This document shows positions 42,794 to 51,130 of a stretch of 64,000 nt of DNA, in pieces. The notes below the pieces were generated by a model that did not search any database, was not told the DNA's origin, and saw nothing but the letters and a program-made list of their open reading frames with translations. Made by a program: the position numbers and the translations under genes. Within the stretch, counting starts at the first letter, position 1. The number at the start of each line of letters is the position of its first letter. This DNA comes from Mesorhizobium sp. WSM3859. Its GTDB lineage: Bacteria; Pseudomonadota; Alphaproteobacteria; Rhizobiales; Rhizobiaceae. Location: assembly GCF_002295065.1 (NCBI RefSeq), contig NZ_NSGG01000005.1:370323-434322 (forward strand), read 5' to 3'.

Positions 42794-43218
42794 TGCAAGT
42801 GCCGAGTATGGGTCATCAATGGCTTTTGGTATGGGCAGCGCGGCGGATGAGGTTCGATGGCTTCGAGCCGTGCGGATTCGAATCGTCCGCGCCACAGGCA
42901 GGCGTCTGGAATTCTCTTCCTATCCCTTTCTCAATTGATGGAGTTCGCCCTGACGCGTGGGGGCTGCGGTCACGCGACGCGCTGCTTGCATTCGCGGAAG
43001 CAAAGACCGGCGCCGACATCGACACAAAGCACACCAGAAAACAGCTCGGTGTGTTCGGGTTTACGCGCTTGCTGAACGATCCGCGCCCCTGTCCATTATA
43101 TGTTGCGGTTCCCAGGTCAGCCGCCAGCCTGCTTGACCGCGTACTAGTTGATATCGGCCTTCTTAGAGCACGTCACATCATCCGGCTGCATATCCCGGAT
43201 ATTCTTCTCTCGAGGTGA
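42793..43218 (+). CDS. Small PD-(D/E)XK-type nuclease
   Basis: A 141-aa protein with the sequence pattern of a PD-(D/E)XK nuclease: D54 in VRPDAWGL, E69 and K71 in AFAEAKTGADIDTKHTRKQL, and a C-terminal strand-helix region (PLYVAVPRSAASLLDRVLVD). It starts at the ATG 42793-42795 overlapping the stop of the third ParB gene (TGATG), and ends six bases before the SNF2 ATG. A restriction-type effector working with the helicase is the natural hypothesis. Short fold assignments by eye carry moderate certainty. Confidence 0.7.
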   Translation: MQVPSMGHQWLLVWAARRMRFDGFEPCGFESSAPQAGVWNSLPIPFSIDGVRPDAWGLRSRDALLAFAEAKTGADIDTKHTRKQLGVFGFTRLLNDPRPCPLYVAVPRSAASLLDRVLVDIGLLRARHIIRLHIPDILLSR

Positions 43219-43223
43219 TCGCA

Positions 43224-44675
43224 ATGGCTCGCGCGAAATCCGACAACGTTCTCCTGCCACACCAGACCGACGGGACAGCGTTCCTTCGCTCCAACAAGTA
43301 TGCTGCCCTTTTCGATGAACAGGGCCTTGGAAAGAGTAAGCAGGTCATTGATGCAATCGGCGCAGAAATCGAGGCGGGCAATCTGCGTGGAGCGCTTATC
43401 GCATGTCCGAACGGCCTGAAGAGCACGTGGGCTGCCGAAATTGAACGATTCTCCTCGCTTTCGTACGCAGTGTTTGGCGCCGGCCGGAAGGCGCGCCGGA
43501 CGGCGTTCCGCAGCCTTCGTGCCGCATTCTATGTGATCAATTATGAAGCGGTGGAGACAGAGCTCGCCTCACTTCGAGCCCTGCTGCGGTTCAAACCGAT
43601 GGCATTCGTGCTCGACGAGAGCCACCGCATCAAAACGCCGGCCGCAAAGGTTACAAAAGCGATCCTGAAACTGCGGTCGGATGCTACGCGTCGCTACCTG
43701 CTCAGCGGAACGCCCGTTGCAAACAAGCCGGATGATCTGTGGAGCCAAATCTTCTTTCTCGATGGTGGAGAAAGTCTTGGCAGCACCCCGGAGCAATTTC
43801 GATCACGCTATGGTAGCTCCCGCGGTTACAAAAATGTGGACGACCTTCGCGAACAGCTTTCAACTTTTTCAATGCGGCGTCTCAAAGAACGGACGATCCA
43901 ACTGCCTCCGAAGAATGCCAGCCGGGTGCACATTGATCTCGGCGGCCACCAACGCGTTATGTACGATAAGATGCGCAACGAGTTGGCCCTCTGGGTAACA
44001 ACGCTAGATGGCGAGCAGGTGCTCAAGCAAGCAGAGGTAATTCTTGCCCGCTTAGTTCGGCTCGCACAGCTAGCTTCGAATCCTGGCTTGCTAGATGCAG
44101 GTTATCACGAGGCACCTGCCAAGTTCACCGCGCTGGATGACTTGCTGACAACGCACATCGATCAACGTAGTCAGAAAGCGATCGTCTGGACGTCGTTTGT
44201 TGGTAACATCGAAACACTCCAAATGCGGTACTCTCAATATCACCCGGTCACGCTGTTTGGGGAAATGAAAACACCTGAAAGAGACCGCGCGGTGCAAGCA
44301 TTTCGTAGCGATGAAACCGTGCGCCTTCTTGTTGCAAATCCGGCTGCTGCCCGAGAGGGCCTAACTTTGACCGAGGCAAATGTAGCGATCTATCTCGATC
44401 GTACCTTCAACCTGGTCGATTATCTCCAATCGCAGGATCGCATACATCGCATTTCCCAGACGCGGCCATGCGAAATTGTGCTCCTGCTTGCGAATGCAAC
44501 CATCGACCAATTCATCGACTACAGCCTGGAGCAGAAGCACAGGCTGGCGCGGTTTGTGCAAAAGGATTCTGAGACCATCGGTCCCGCCGACCTGACACTG
44601 AGCAAACCGGAGCTTATGCGAGCGCTCCTGTGGCCTTCGGACGGATCAACCACGCACGATCAACCAGCTGGCTAG
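43224..44675 (+). CDS. SNF2-family DEAD/DEAH helicase of the island system
   Basis: A 483-aa superfamily 2 ATPase. Motif I DEQGLGKSKQ (31-40), motif II VLDESHRIKT (DESH at 131-134), motif III YLLSGTPVANKPDDLW, motif IV-like KAIVWTSFVGNIE, and motifs V-VI REGLTLTEANVAIYLDRTFN with QDRIHRISQTRPCE. It is a compact SNF2 enzyme without accessory domains. SNF2 translocases drive restriction in DISARM-, Dpd- and Ssp-type systems. The ATG at 43224 follows GAGGTGATC. Last gene of the rightward operon. Confidence 0.9.
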   Translation: MARAKSDNVLLPHQTDGTAFLRSNKYAALFDEQGLGKSKQVIDAIGAEIEAGNLRGALIACPNGLKSTWAAEIERFSSLSYAVFGAGRKARRTAFRSLRAAFYVINYEAVETELASLRALLRFKPMAFVLDESHRIKTPAAKVTKAILKLRSDATRRYLLSGTPVANKPDDLWSQIFFLDGGESLGSTPEQFRSRYGSSRGYKNVDDLREQLSTFSMRRLKERTIQLPPKNASRVHIDLGGHQRVMYDKMRNELALWVTTLDGEQVLKQAEVILARLVRLAQLASNPGLLDAGYHEAPAKFTALDDLLTTHIDQRSQKAIVWTSFVGNIETLQMRYSQYHPVTLFGEMKTPERDRAVQAFRSDETVRLLVANPAAAREGLTLTEANVAIYLDRTFNLVDYLQSQDRIHRISQTRPCEIVLLLANATIDQFIDYSLEQKHRLARFVQKDSETIGPADLTLSKPELMRALLWPSDGSTTHDQPAG

Positions 44676-44742
44676 CCGAGTTGACGTATGACCTGTGCGA
44701 GCTCGCCGAGATCTTTCTTAAATAATGCCTGTTTCGATCCGT

Positions 44743-44770
44743 GGGAGAGATGGTCTTGGCCATCTCTCCC
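44743..44770. terminator. Hairpin after the SNF2 gene
   Basis: GGGAGAGATGG pairs exactly with CCATCTCTCCC across the 6-base loop TCTTGG. It lies 68 bases after the SNF2 stop. No T-run follows, so it is at most a weak intrinsic terminator; it could also belong to the leader of the truncated ParB gene downstream. Confidence 0.4.
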
Positions 44771-44981
44771 CCGCCAATGCCGCCTGCGCGAGGGCGGGGC
44801 CGCCCGCTCGCAAGGCGGCACATAGTTCTCATCTTCTGTCCTGATCCAATCCGCCCCGCTCGGCGCGCAGCCCAGCCCTGCTCGCCGGCCTTGGCCCCCC
44901 TCTCTGCCGCGCGCTCACGCGCCCCCGGGACGCATGTCGGGGGACATGCCTCCGGCATTTACGAGAGAAAGGATCAGGACA

Positions 44982-45430
44982 ATGGCAAGGACATCGAAGA
45001 AGACCAAGACTGCCACGGTGCCGGTGGCGGATCAGACGGAAACGTCGGGCGCGCCCGCGAACGCGGAAGCGGCGGCGATCCCTGCGAGCGGCACGGAGGT
45101 ATTCATCCCGCTCGACAAGCTCAAGAAGTCGCCGCGCAATGCGAGGAAGACCCCGCACCGCGAGGCTGAAATCGAGGCCTACGCGGCCAGCATCGCCGCC
45201 AAGGGCATGTTCCAGAACCTCGTTGTGGAGCCGGAGCTTGACGCAGACGGCCAGCCGACCGGCTTCTATTTCGTTACCATCGGCGAAGGCCGCAGACTGG
45301 CGCAACTGCTCCGCGTGAAGCGGAAGGAGATCAAGAAGACCGAGCCGATCCGCTGCGTCATCGACACGGCGAACGACCCGTTCGAGATCAGCCTGGACGA
45401 GAACGTCACGCGTGCGGCCGCGCAGTCACA
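44982..45430 (+). pseudogene. Truncated plasmid-type ParB/RepB partition protein gene
   Basis: The first 150 or so residues match ParB proteins of integrative and plasmid elements: FIPLDKLKKSPRNARKTPH, EIEAYAASIAAKGMFQNL, FYFVTIGEGRRLAQLLRVKR and FEISLDENVTRAA. Shortly after ENVTRAA the similarity to that family ends and the frame runs on (to 45794) as the antisense of a different gene. The intact family is usually several times longer. The start at 44982 (MARTSKKTK) follows AAAGGATC. It is a deletion or recombination relic of an element with its own partition gene; the junction lies near 45425. Confidence 0.75.
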
Positions 45431-45466
45431 TGACGACTTCGCCGCGAGGAGGGGCCGGTTCGCACG

Positions 45467-45994
45467 TCAGACATCGATCGACCAGATCTCAATCCCGTCT
45501 TTCTCAAATTGCGGCCATCGCGTGTTTCCCGGGAACAACGGAGACATGAAAAACACATATCGGTGGCGTTCCGGCCGCCCCGCGAGCTTAGCGAGGTCTG
45601 CCGCAAGCTTCCCATTGTTGCGGGGCGTCACCGCAGCGAAAGTCTCCGCGCCAACCTCACCCGGCTCGACACTCATGATATCGAGCTCAAGGGACGCAGT
45701 GGCACCGGGCGCGAGGCGGAAGCCGCCGACATTCGGGTGCAGCTTCAGCAACTGCCTGGCGGCGGCAATTGCGACTGCGAAAGTCCAGGTTTGATTGATC
45801 TGCTCGATGAAATTGAGCGCGCGATCCTCGATCGGATGAAAGCCGACAGGCTCGAACTTGATCCGTCGCAGCATGTCGAGCGGATCTCCGGTTTGCGCGG
45901 ATATCCAGTCTCGCGCTCGTGCGGCTGACGCCCGCACTAGCGACATCAGTTCGTCCGCCTCTTCAGGGCAGTTGACGATCAGCGCAGACGCCAT
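45467..45994 (-). CDS. Uncharacterised partner of the MBL-fold protein
   Basis: A 175-aa protein from the ATG at 45994 (MASALIVNCPEEADEL); a longer frame reaches 46120. It is predicted mixed alpha/beta with WISAQTGDPLDMLRRIKFEP, FIEQINQTWTFAVAIAAARQ, and the C-terminus RYVFFMSPLFPGNTRWPQFE. No family recognised. It starts 29 bases after the stop of the metallo-beta-lactamase-fold gene in the same direction and is likely to be its functional partner. Confidence 0.6.
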   Translation of the reverse strand: MASALIVNCPEEADELMSLVRASAARARDWISAQTGDPLDMLRRIKFEPVGFHPIEDRALNFIEQINQTWTFAVAIAAARQLLKLHPNVGGFRLAPGATASLELDIMSVEPGEVGAETFAAVTPRNNGKLAADLAKLAGRPERHRYVFFMSPLFPGNTRWPQFEKDGIEIWSIDV

Positions 45995-46022
45995 AGCGAT
46001 CCCGTGACCAGAACTTCCAATC

Positions 46023-47426
46023 TCACCTCCCCATGATCCGTCCGCACCAGAACCGGTAGCTGCTGGTGCGCCGGTCGTCGACGACATATCCGCGAATCCC
46101 TCGGGCTTCCACGGCGGCAAGCGTGCCGCGCATCCCCGCGACCCTTTCCCGGCTCTCGACCGTCGTGGCCAGGGCGGCTCTCAGGCCTTCAAACGCTAGG
46201 ATCTCGTCATGGAAATTGTGGGCCGATCCGTGATGGGGCAGCGTCAATACACCGACGTTGGATGAGTACGGCTGATAGAAGTTCAGCCACGCGTCGCGCC
46301 GTAGCTTTTGCTTTAGCGCGGAATCTCCCGTTCCGAGCCAGCCCACCGGTTCAGCCAAGTCGACGAAAGGGTGCGGATAGTCCGCGTCGGGCCATCCGTA
46401 TCGATGCCAGCGACGATCGTCATTGGCTGATCCGGTGCTTCGACAACACGGCCCGGAATAGAGCGACATCGACAGGGCGTTGTGACCGTGTCCGAAGTGC
46501 TCGCCGTAGAGATCGAGGAGCTCCTTGGTCTTCTGGGGCGAGCAAAGAAATTCGATCAACTTCGCTGCGAGCTTTTCCTCGTTGCCACCTCTGATCCTGA
46601 GGGCCTTTGTGACCGCCCGCTGGAAGCGGGAACGAACGGCCTTGTCGGCTGGATGCACATAGGGGAGCAGGATCCAGTCACCGACCTGCCAATGTGCATA
46701 TTCGTGATAGCGCCATTCGAGCCGTATGTATGAGCCTGCGCCCGCAAGAACGGCGCCCTCGTTGGCTTCCCGCCTCTTTTCGTCCGCGGCCGTCAGACCT
46801 TCCGGGACGGGTCCACTGGGCTTACGCAGGCGATGGGCAAGCCGGGCGCCGGGGCCCTTCCTTTCCGGCAATGCCATCGGCTCCCGACGGTCGTCACCGT
46901 CACCGTCGCCATCGTCGATCGGACCATCGGGCTCCATCGGCCCCCCCGGCCGCGGGGCATCGCCATCATCCGCCTCGAGAAAGATGACGTATCTCGCACC
47001 GCGGTTCAGCCACCAGCCCGCTGGATTGCCGAAGTACTCGCGCGCCGATGTTGAAACGGCGCCGGACTCCGTGTCCGCCAGAATGAAGATCAGGCGCTCG
47101 ATGACGTCGAGATACGGCACGACGACGGTCTCTGCCGGTGCAATGGCCTGCAAGCGTTCGACGCCGTTGATGTGATCGGAGTGCAGGTGGGACACGAACA
47201 GAATGTCTGTGCGTCCCTCGCAACTCAGTCGGTGAGCGTTCAATGCGCTCTTGAAGGCGTTGCCGTGCTCGGACCCGCAATCATAAACATAGCGGAAGCT
47301 TCTAATCTCAGTGTGGCCGACCGGCTCCGCACCAGTTCTTGGCGGCTCGAAGACCCGAATGTGTCCCGTGTGGAAACCGCCATGTCCGACGGCATGTTGC
47401 ACGCGACTGACGCACGCCTTGAGCAC
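46023..47426 (-). CDS. MBL-fold metallo-hydrolase
   Basis: A 467-aa metallo-beta-lactamase-fold protein. The core motif FVSHLHSDHINGVERLQ (HLHSDH at 80-85) is canonical for two-metal binding, preceded by YVYDCGSEHGNAFKSAL; a late His ligand is expected in VLTLPHHGSAHNFHDEIL. An acidic linker (DGPIDDGDGDGDD) interrupts the domain around residue 180. MBL-fold nucleases and hydrolases with a small partner are common in defence islands. Substrate unknown. Leftward, followed by the 45467 gene. Confidence 0.82.
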   Translation of the reverse strand: MLKACVSRVQHAVGHGGFHTGHIRVFEPPRTGAEPVGHTEIRSFRYVYDCGSEHGNAFKSALNAHRLSCEGRTDILFVSHLHSDHINGVERLQAIAPAETVVVPYLDVIERLIFILADTESGAVSTSAREYFGNPAGWWLNRGARYVIFLEADDGDAPRPGGPMEPDGPIDDGDGDGDDRREPMALPERKGPGARLAHRLRKPSGPVPEGLTAADEKRREANEGAVLAGAGSYIRLEWRYHEYAHWQVGDWILLPYVHPADKAVRSRFQRAVTKALRIRGGNEEKLAAKLIEFLCSPQKTKELLDLYGEHFGHGHNALSMSLYSGPCCRSTGSANDDRRWHRYGWPDADYPHPFVDLAEPVGWLGTGDSALKQKLRRDAWLNFYQPYSSNVGVLTLPHHGSAHNFHDEILAFEGLRAALATTVESRERVAGMRGTLAAVEARGIRGYVVDDRRTSSYRFWCGRIMGR

Positions 47427-47897
47427 GTTTACCCGCCCCCCGAAAATTTTGTTTCCTGAAGCTTATAGCAGCACTGCCTCGTATCGAACTATCGCGTGAC
47501 CGCGCCCACCCGCACGAAATTTCTACCCGACAGATCGCGTAGCGGCTTGTGAGGACGGCGCCTTAGAGTTGAAATCATTTGGGTGTCGCCCTTCTGGCCG
47601 GGCTGTCGTGCTGCGCTGAAGCCCGCAGGCGGTCTTAATCCTGAGGGCTCCATCCGTTGCGCGAAGAACGGCGGCTGCCATTTCACCTGTCGCCCCAGCT
47701 TGTCGAAGCTTCGCCGCCTCGGATATTGCTGCTCCTAAAGGGTGACATTCAACGTGAGGCCTAGACCCAGCGGGGAGGTTCCACTCCGTGCTGGCGAGAA
47801 ACGCCACGCCTCCGTTCTTGCCTGAAACGCCGGAATTTATTGAAGGCATCAATCCATCTCGCCAGCACCGAAGGCTTCTCGCCATAACGTAGCGAAT
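47427..47897. other. Gap with a weak leftward frame
   Basis: No solid gene. A leftward frame (47523-47996, 157 aa) contains a stretch that looks partly protein-like (AISEAAKLRQAGATGEMAAA) but I recognise no family and it overlaps the ABC ATPase remnant at 47898. It may be another decayed fragment. Confidence 0.3.
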
Positions 47898-48263
47898 TTG
47901 CATTTCCTCGCCGCCGAGCATCTGGAGACGGTGGGGGGAACCGCCCGTGTGCGGCTGGCCGACGGCTCGATCGTCAAGGGCGTGAAGGCGCCTCACAAGC
48001 TCGAACGCGGCCAGAAGGCCAGACTAATGGTACGGCCGGAAGCATTCCGCCTAAGGCCTGCCGAGGGGAACGCATCACTTACTGTCGAGATCCTCGATAC
48101 AGCATTCTTCGGCGACCGCCGGCGCGTCGTAGCCCGCACCGGGTCGGGCGACGAGATCGATGCCAGGCCAACTTCAGATACCGCAGAAGCGAGCAGCGTC
48201 GATGCGGGTTACGGTCGCCAGATATTCTTCGATCCCACAGCGGCATTTCTGTTTCCGGCCTAG
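47898..48263 (+). pseudogene. C-terminal fragment of an ABC transporter ATPase (TOBE domain)
   Basis: The frame encodes only the C-terminal TOBE part of a PotA/UgpC-like ATPase: GGTARVRLADGSIVKGVKAP, then GQKARLMVRPEAFRLRPAEG and VEILDTAFFGDRRRVVARTG. The nucleotide-binding domain with Walker motifs is absent, and the upstream region shows no matching frame. It is a remnant of a gene cut by a rearrangement. Confidence 0.75.
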
Positions 48264-48701
48264 ACTAAGAAGGACCATGTCCCGGCGAAGCGGGACGCCG
48301 GCAATTGCGACCGGTCGCGCCTCGCTGCGAGGCAAATAAGGCTCGCAGTGGCCCGAAGTCTGCCTACGGAAGTCACCCATTCAAAGTGGACAAACCGCAG
48401 CCGGTCCATTTCGGTCACTCACTAGTACCAGTATATTCGATTTGCCGTCAGCGCCGATACGATTGGCGATGACCGACCGGCACTGCCGGCGCCCACGACG
48501 ATATAATCAAAGCTGTCAGATGGCATCTTTGCCATCAGGTCCTTCCGAATTATAGTCTCTGAGCGCAGCTGGAGCGGATCGATAAACTCAGTCAGGCGGT
48601 ACAATAACGGCGCCGGGCAGCGGAACGACGACCACAGGTCCATCTGTGGGAAATTCGTTCGACGAGCCCGGATTGTTGCGAAGATGGACCTGGGACCCCG
48701 G
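48264..48701. other. Gap with gene remnants
   Basis: Apart from the GMC oxidoreductase remnant at 48410-48535 I see no gene. The sequence between the ABC ATPase fragment and the dehydrogenase gene appears to be joined pieces of unrelated origin. Confidence 0.45.
48410..48535 (-). pseudogene. Frameshifted N-terminal fragment of a GMC oxidoreductase
   Basis: The start MAKMPSDSFDYIVVGAGSAG is the FAD-binding N-terminus of glucose-methanol-choline oxidoreductases. One frame later the sequence continues as SVIANRIGADGKSNILVL, the next conserved strand, so a frameshift lies between them. The rest of the gene is missing. Confidence 0.7.
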
Positions 48702-50366
48702 TTATTCAAAGCAAAATCGGTGCCGCTCCGTGAGCTCCTTTGAAGTCGCTTCCAGCTCATTATCACGCCGCCCGGCGTTCCACGCCAGCGCGGCCGCTGC
48801 GGTGTCGGCAATCTGTTCAAGGTTGCCGCGGCTGAGCCGGCCCGTGATCGCCAGTGCGGTGCGCCGCATTACGATGTCGGCCAGATGGACGACATTTTCG
48901 TTGCGCGCCAACCAATCGATTTCCGCCAGCGTGTACTCCAACGCGTCGGCAAGCGGCTCCGCCTGTCGTTCCGCTTCGTGCGCCAGAATGAGGAGGGCCG
49001 TCGTGCCATAGCGGTCAAGCAGTGCTTCGGCGCGGGCCGGCGATGCACCTGTCTCAGCCGTGGCAGCGGAGATCCAGCGGGCATGCGCAGCCACATCGGT
49101 CGGAAAATCGCGGCCGCCGCCGATGGCAAGGCTTTGCGTGCTCACCCGCCGTGGTTGACCAAGCCTGGACAGCAACATGTCCGTCACCTCCTCGGCAAAA
49201 CCGCGGAAGGTCGTCCATTTGCCGCCCACCAGTGAGACGAGCGGCCAGTTCCGGTTGCCCTCGATTTCCATGACGGGTGCCGAGTGGTCGCGGCTGATCA
49301 GGCCCGGCGCGGTGCCGTCCGACGCCGGCAGCGGACGGATACCAGAATAGGCATAGACGATCTGCTCGCGGCCGAAGGCAAGACCGGGCAGGAGCTCGCG
49401 CAGGCTCGCCAGGAAATAGTCGATCTCGTCATCCTCGCAGCGCACCGTCTCGGGGTCGGCGGCGCGGATGTCGGTCGAGCCGACCAGCGCCCGGCCGAGA
49501 TAGTCGAACACCAGGCATATGCGGCCGTCATTAGCTTCGAAGTAGATCATGCGGCCGCCAAGCGCTCGCAGCAGGTCGGGATGGTCGAGCACGATGTGCG
49601 AGCCCTTGGTGCCGCCGATCAGCCGTGACGGCGCGCCGAGCGCCGTGTTGACATGGTCGATCCATGGCCCGGCCGCGTTGACGACGATGCGCGGCCGGAA
49701 GCCGAGCTCGCCGCCGTCGGGCAGGGCGAAGCACACGACGCTGCCGTCGCTGCCCAGCAATTGCACATAGTTCAAGGCCTCGGAGTCAGGGCTGGCCCTG
49801 ACGCCGTCTTGAAGAAGCTCGAGCACCAGCCGCTCGGGATGACGGACGGTGGCGTCGTAGTAGGTGCCGGCCGCCACGATGCCCGGCGTCAGCGGTGGTA
49901 TCTCGCTCAGCGCCCGCGCTTTCGACCACATGCTGTGCCTGGGCATGACGCGGCGGCGGGCGCCGTAGAAGTCATACATGGCAAGGCCGATTTTGATCAG
50001 CAGAGCGCCGCGGCCACGCGGTGCGGTCGTGCTGCCGAAAAGGGTGCGCAGCGCCGCGCCGATGCCCGTCAGCCAGGAAAAGATCGGGATGACGGTCGGC
50101 AGCGGCCGCACCGCGTGCGGGGCATTGCGCAGCAAAAGGTTGCGCTCCAGCGTTGATTGCGCGACGAGGCCCAACTCGCCCGTTTCGAGATATTTGATGC
50201 CGCCATGGATCAGCCGCGACGGCGCGGCGCTGGTGCCGGAACCGAAATCCGCCTTGTCGACGATCGCGACTCGCAGGCCCTGCTCACACAGGTCGCGAAA
50301 AAGGCCGGCGCCGTTGATGCCGGCGCCGATGATGAGGACATCGACATCGCGTGTCGTCCCGGTCAT
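48702..50366 (-). CDS. Glycerol-3-phosphate dehydrogenase family flavoprotein
   Basis: A 554-aa FAD-dependent GlpD-type dehydrogenase, paralogous to EryB. The FAD motif LIIGAGINGAGLFRDLCEQG is near residue 12; DFGSGTSAAPSRLIHGGIKY, RIVVNAAGPWIDHV, VSLVGGKWTTFRGFAEEV are family signatures. It oxidises a polyol phosphate and passes electrons to the quinone pool. The ATG at 50366 overlaps the stop of the upstream DeoR gene by four bases (50363-50366). In the three-gene kinase/DeoR/dehydrogenase operon, the substrate is probably a phosphorylated polyol produced by the kinase at 51127. Confidence 0.9.
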   Translation of the reverse strand: MTGTTRDVDVLIIGAGINGAGLFRDLCEQGLRVAIVDKADFGSGTSAAPSRLIHGGIKYLETGELGLVAQSTLERNLLLRNAPHAVRPLPTVIPIFSWLTGIGAALRTLFGSTTAPRGRGALLIKIGLAMYDFYGARRRVMPRHSMWSKARALSEIPPLTPGIVAAGTYYDATVRHPERLVLELLQDGVRASPDSEALNYVQLLGSDGSVVCFALPDGGELGFRPRIVVNAAGPWIDHVNTALGAPSRLIGGTKGSHIVLDHPDLLRALGGRMIYFEANDGRICLVFDYLGRALVGSTDIRAADPETVRCEDDEIDYFLASLRELLPGLAFGREQIVYAYSGIRPLPASDGTAPGLISRDHSAPVMEIEGNRNWPLVSLVGGKWTTFRGFAEEVTDMLLSRLGQPRRVSTQSLAIGGGRDFPTDVAAHARWISAATAETGASPARAEALLDRYGTTALLILAHEAERQAEPLADALEYTLAEIDWLARNENVVHLADIVMRRTALAITGRLSRGNLEQIADTAAAALAWNAGRRDNELEATSKELTERHRFCFE

Positions 50367-51130
50367 TGCACCGGCACGACCTTGAGATTGACCCCGGCCG
50401 CCTTCAGGCTGCCGGCAACCTCGTCGGGAAGGCCGTCGTCGCTGAGCACGAGATCGAAGTCGGTGAGGTCCGCAAAGAGATGCAGCGCCACCTTGCCGAA
50501 CTTGGAGGAATCGACGAGCAATAAGCTGCGCGAGGCCGCTGCCGCCATCGCCTGTTTCACGCGCACCACCTGAGGGTCCTGGATCAGCGTCGCGGTCTTG
50601 TCGATCGCCGAAGCGGAGCAGATCAGCAGATTGACCCTGATCTTCTGCAGTGCATTCTCGCAGATGTGACCGATGAAGGCGTTGTAGGTTGGATGGTATT
50701 CGCCGCCGAGCAGGATCAGCTTCAGCTCGTCCTTGCCCACCAATTGCTCCGCCAGCGACAGGCTGTTGGTGACGACGGTCAGCGGCGCGGTCTGCGGCAG
50801 GAGCGGGCCGAGCGCATTGGCGGTGGTCGAATCGTCGAGCAGCACGACCTGCCCCGGCTCGATCTCGGCCAGAGCCGCGCGGGCAAGCGCCCGCTTCGCC
50901 GCCGCCGCGTGCGTCTCGCGGAAACGGAAGAGGCTTTCGTAGACCCCGGATGGCTGCGCGCTGACCGCGCCATGCAACTTGCGCAGCACACCTTGGCGCG
51001 CCAGTTCGTCGACGTGGCGATGGATGGTCATGCGCGAGACGCCGAAGGCCGTCACCAGCTCGTCGATGCGCGCCTCGCCATGCTGAATGACATAATCGGC
51101 AATGTCCTGCCGGCGGTTGTCCGCGTTCAT
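50363..51130 (-). CDS. DeoR/GlpR family regulator 1
   Basis: A 255-aa regulator. The N-terminal helix-turn-helix (IADYVIQHGEARIDELVTAFG, then SRMTIHRHVDELARQGVLRK) and the sugar-phosphate-binding DeoRC domain (VLLDDSTTANALG, LTVVTNSLSLAEQL, LLILGGEYHP-like) are clear. The start ATG at 51130 (MNADNRRQD) overlaps the kinase stop (51127); upstream frame extension is a kinase shadow. It likely controls its own operon. Confidence 0.9.
   Translation of the reverse strand: MNADNRRQDIADYVIQHGEARIDELVTAFGVSRMTIHRHVDELARQGVLRKLHGAVSAQPSGVYESLFRFRETHAAAAKRALARAALAEIEPGQVVLLDDSTTANALGPLLPQTAPLTVVTNSLSLAEQLVGKDELKLILLGGEYHPTYNAFIGHICENALQKIRVNLLICSASAIDKTATLIQDPQVVRVKQAMAAAASRSLLLVDSSKFGKVALHLFADLTDFDLVLSDDGLPDEVAGSLKAAGVNLKVVPVQ

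Noticed and set aside
31208..47426. Prophage
   Set aside because: No capsid, tail, terminase or lysis genes are visible; the integrase-AlpA pair with defence-like cargo fits a genomic island better.
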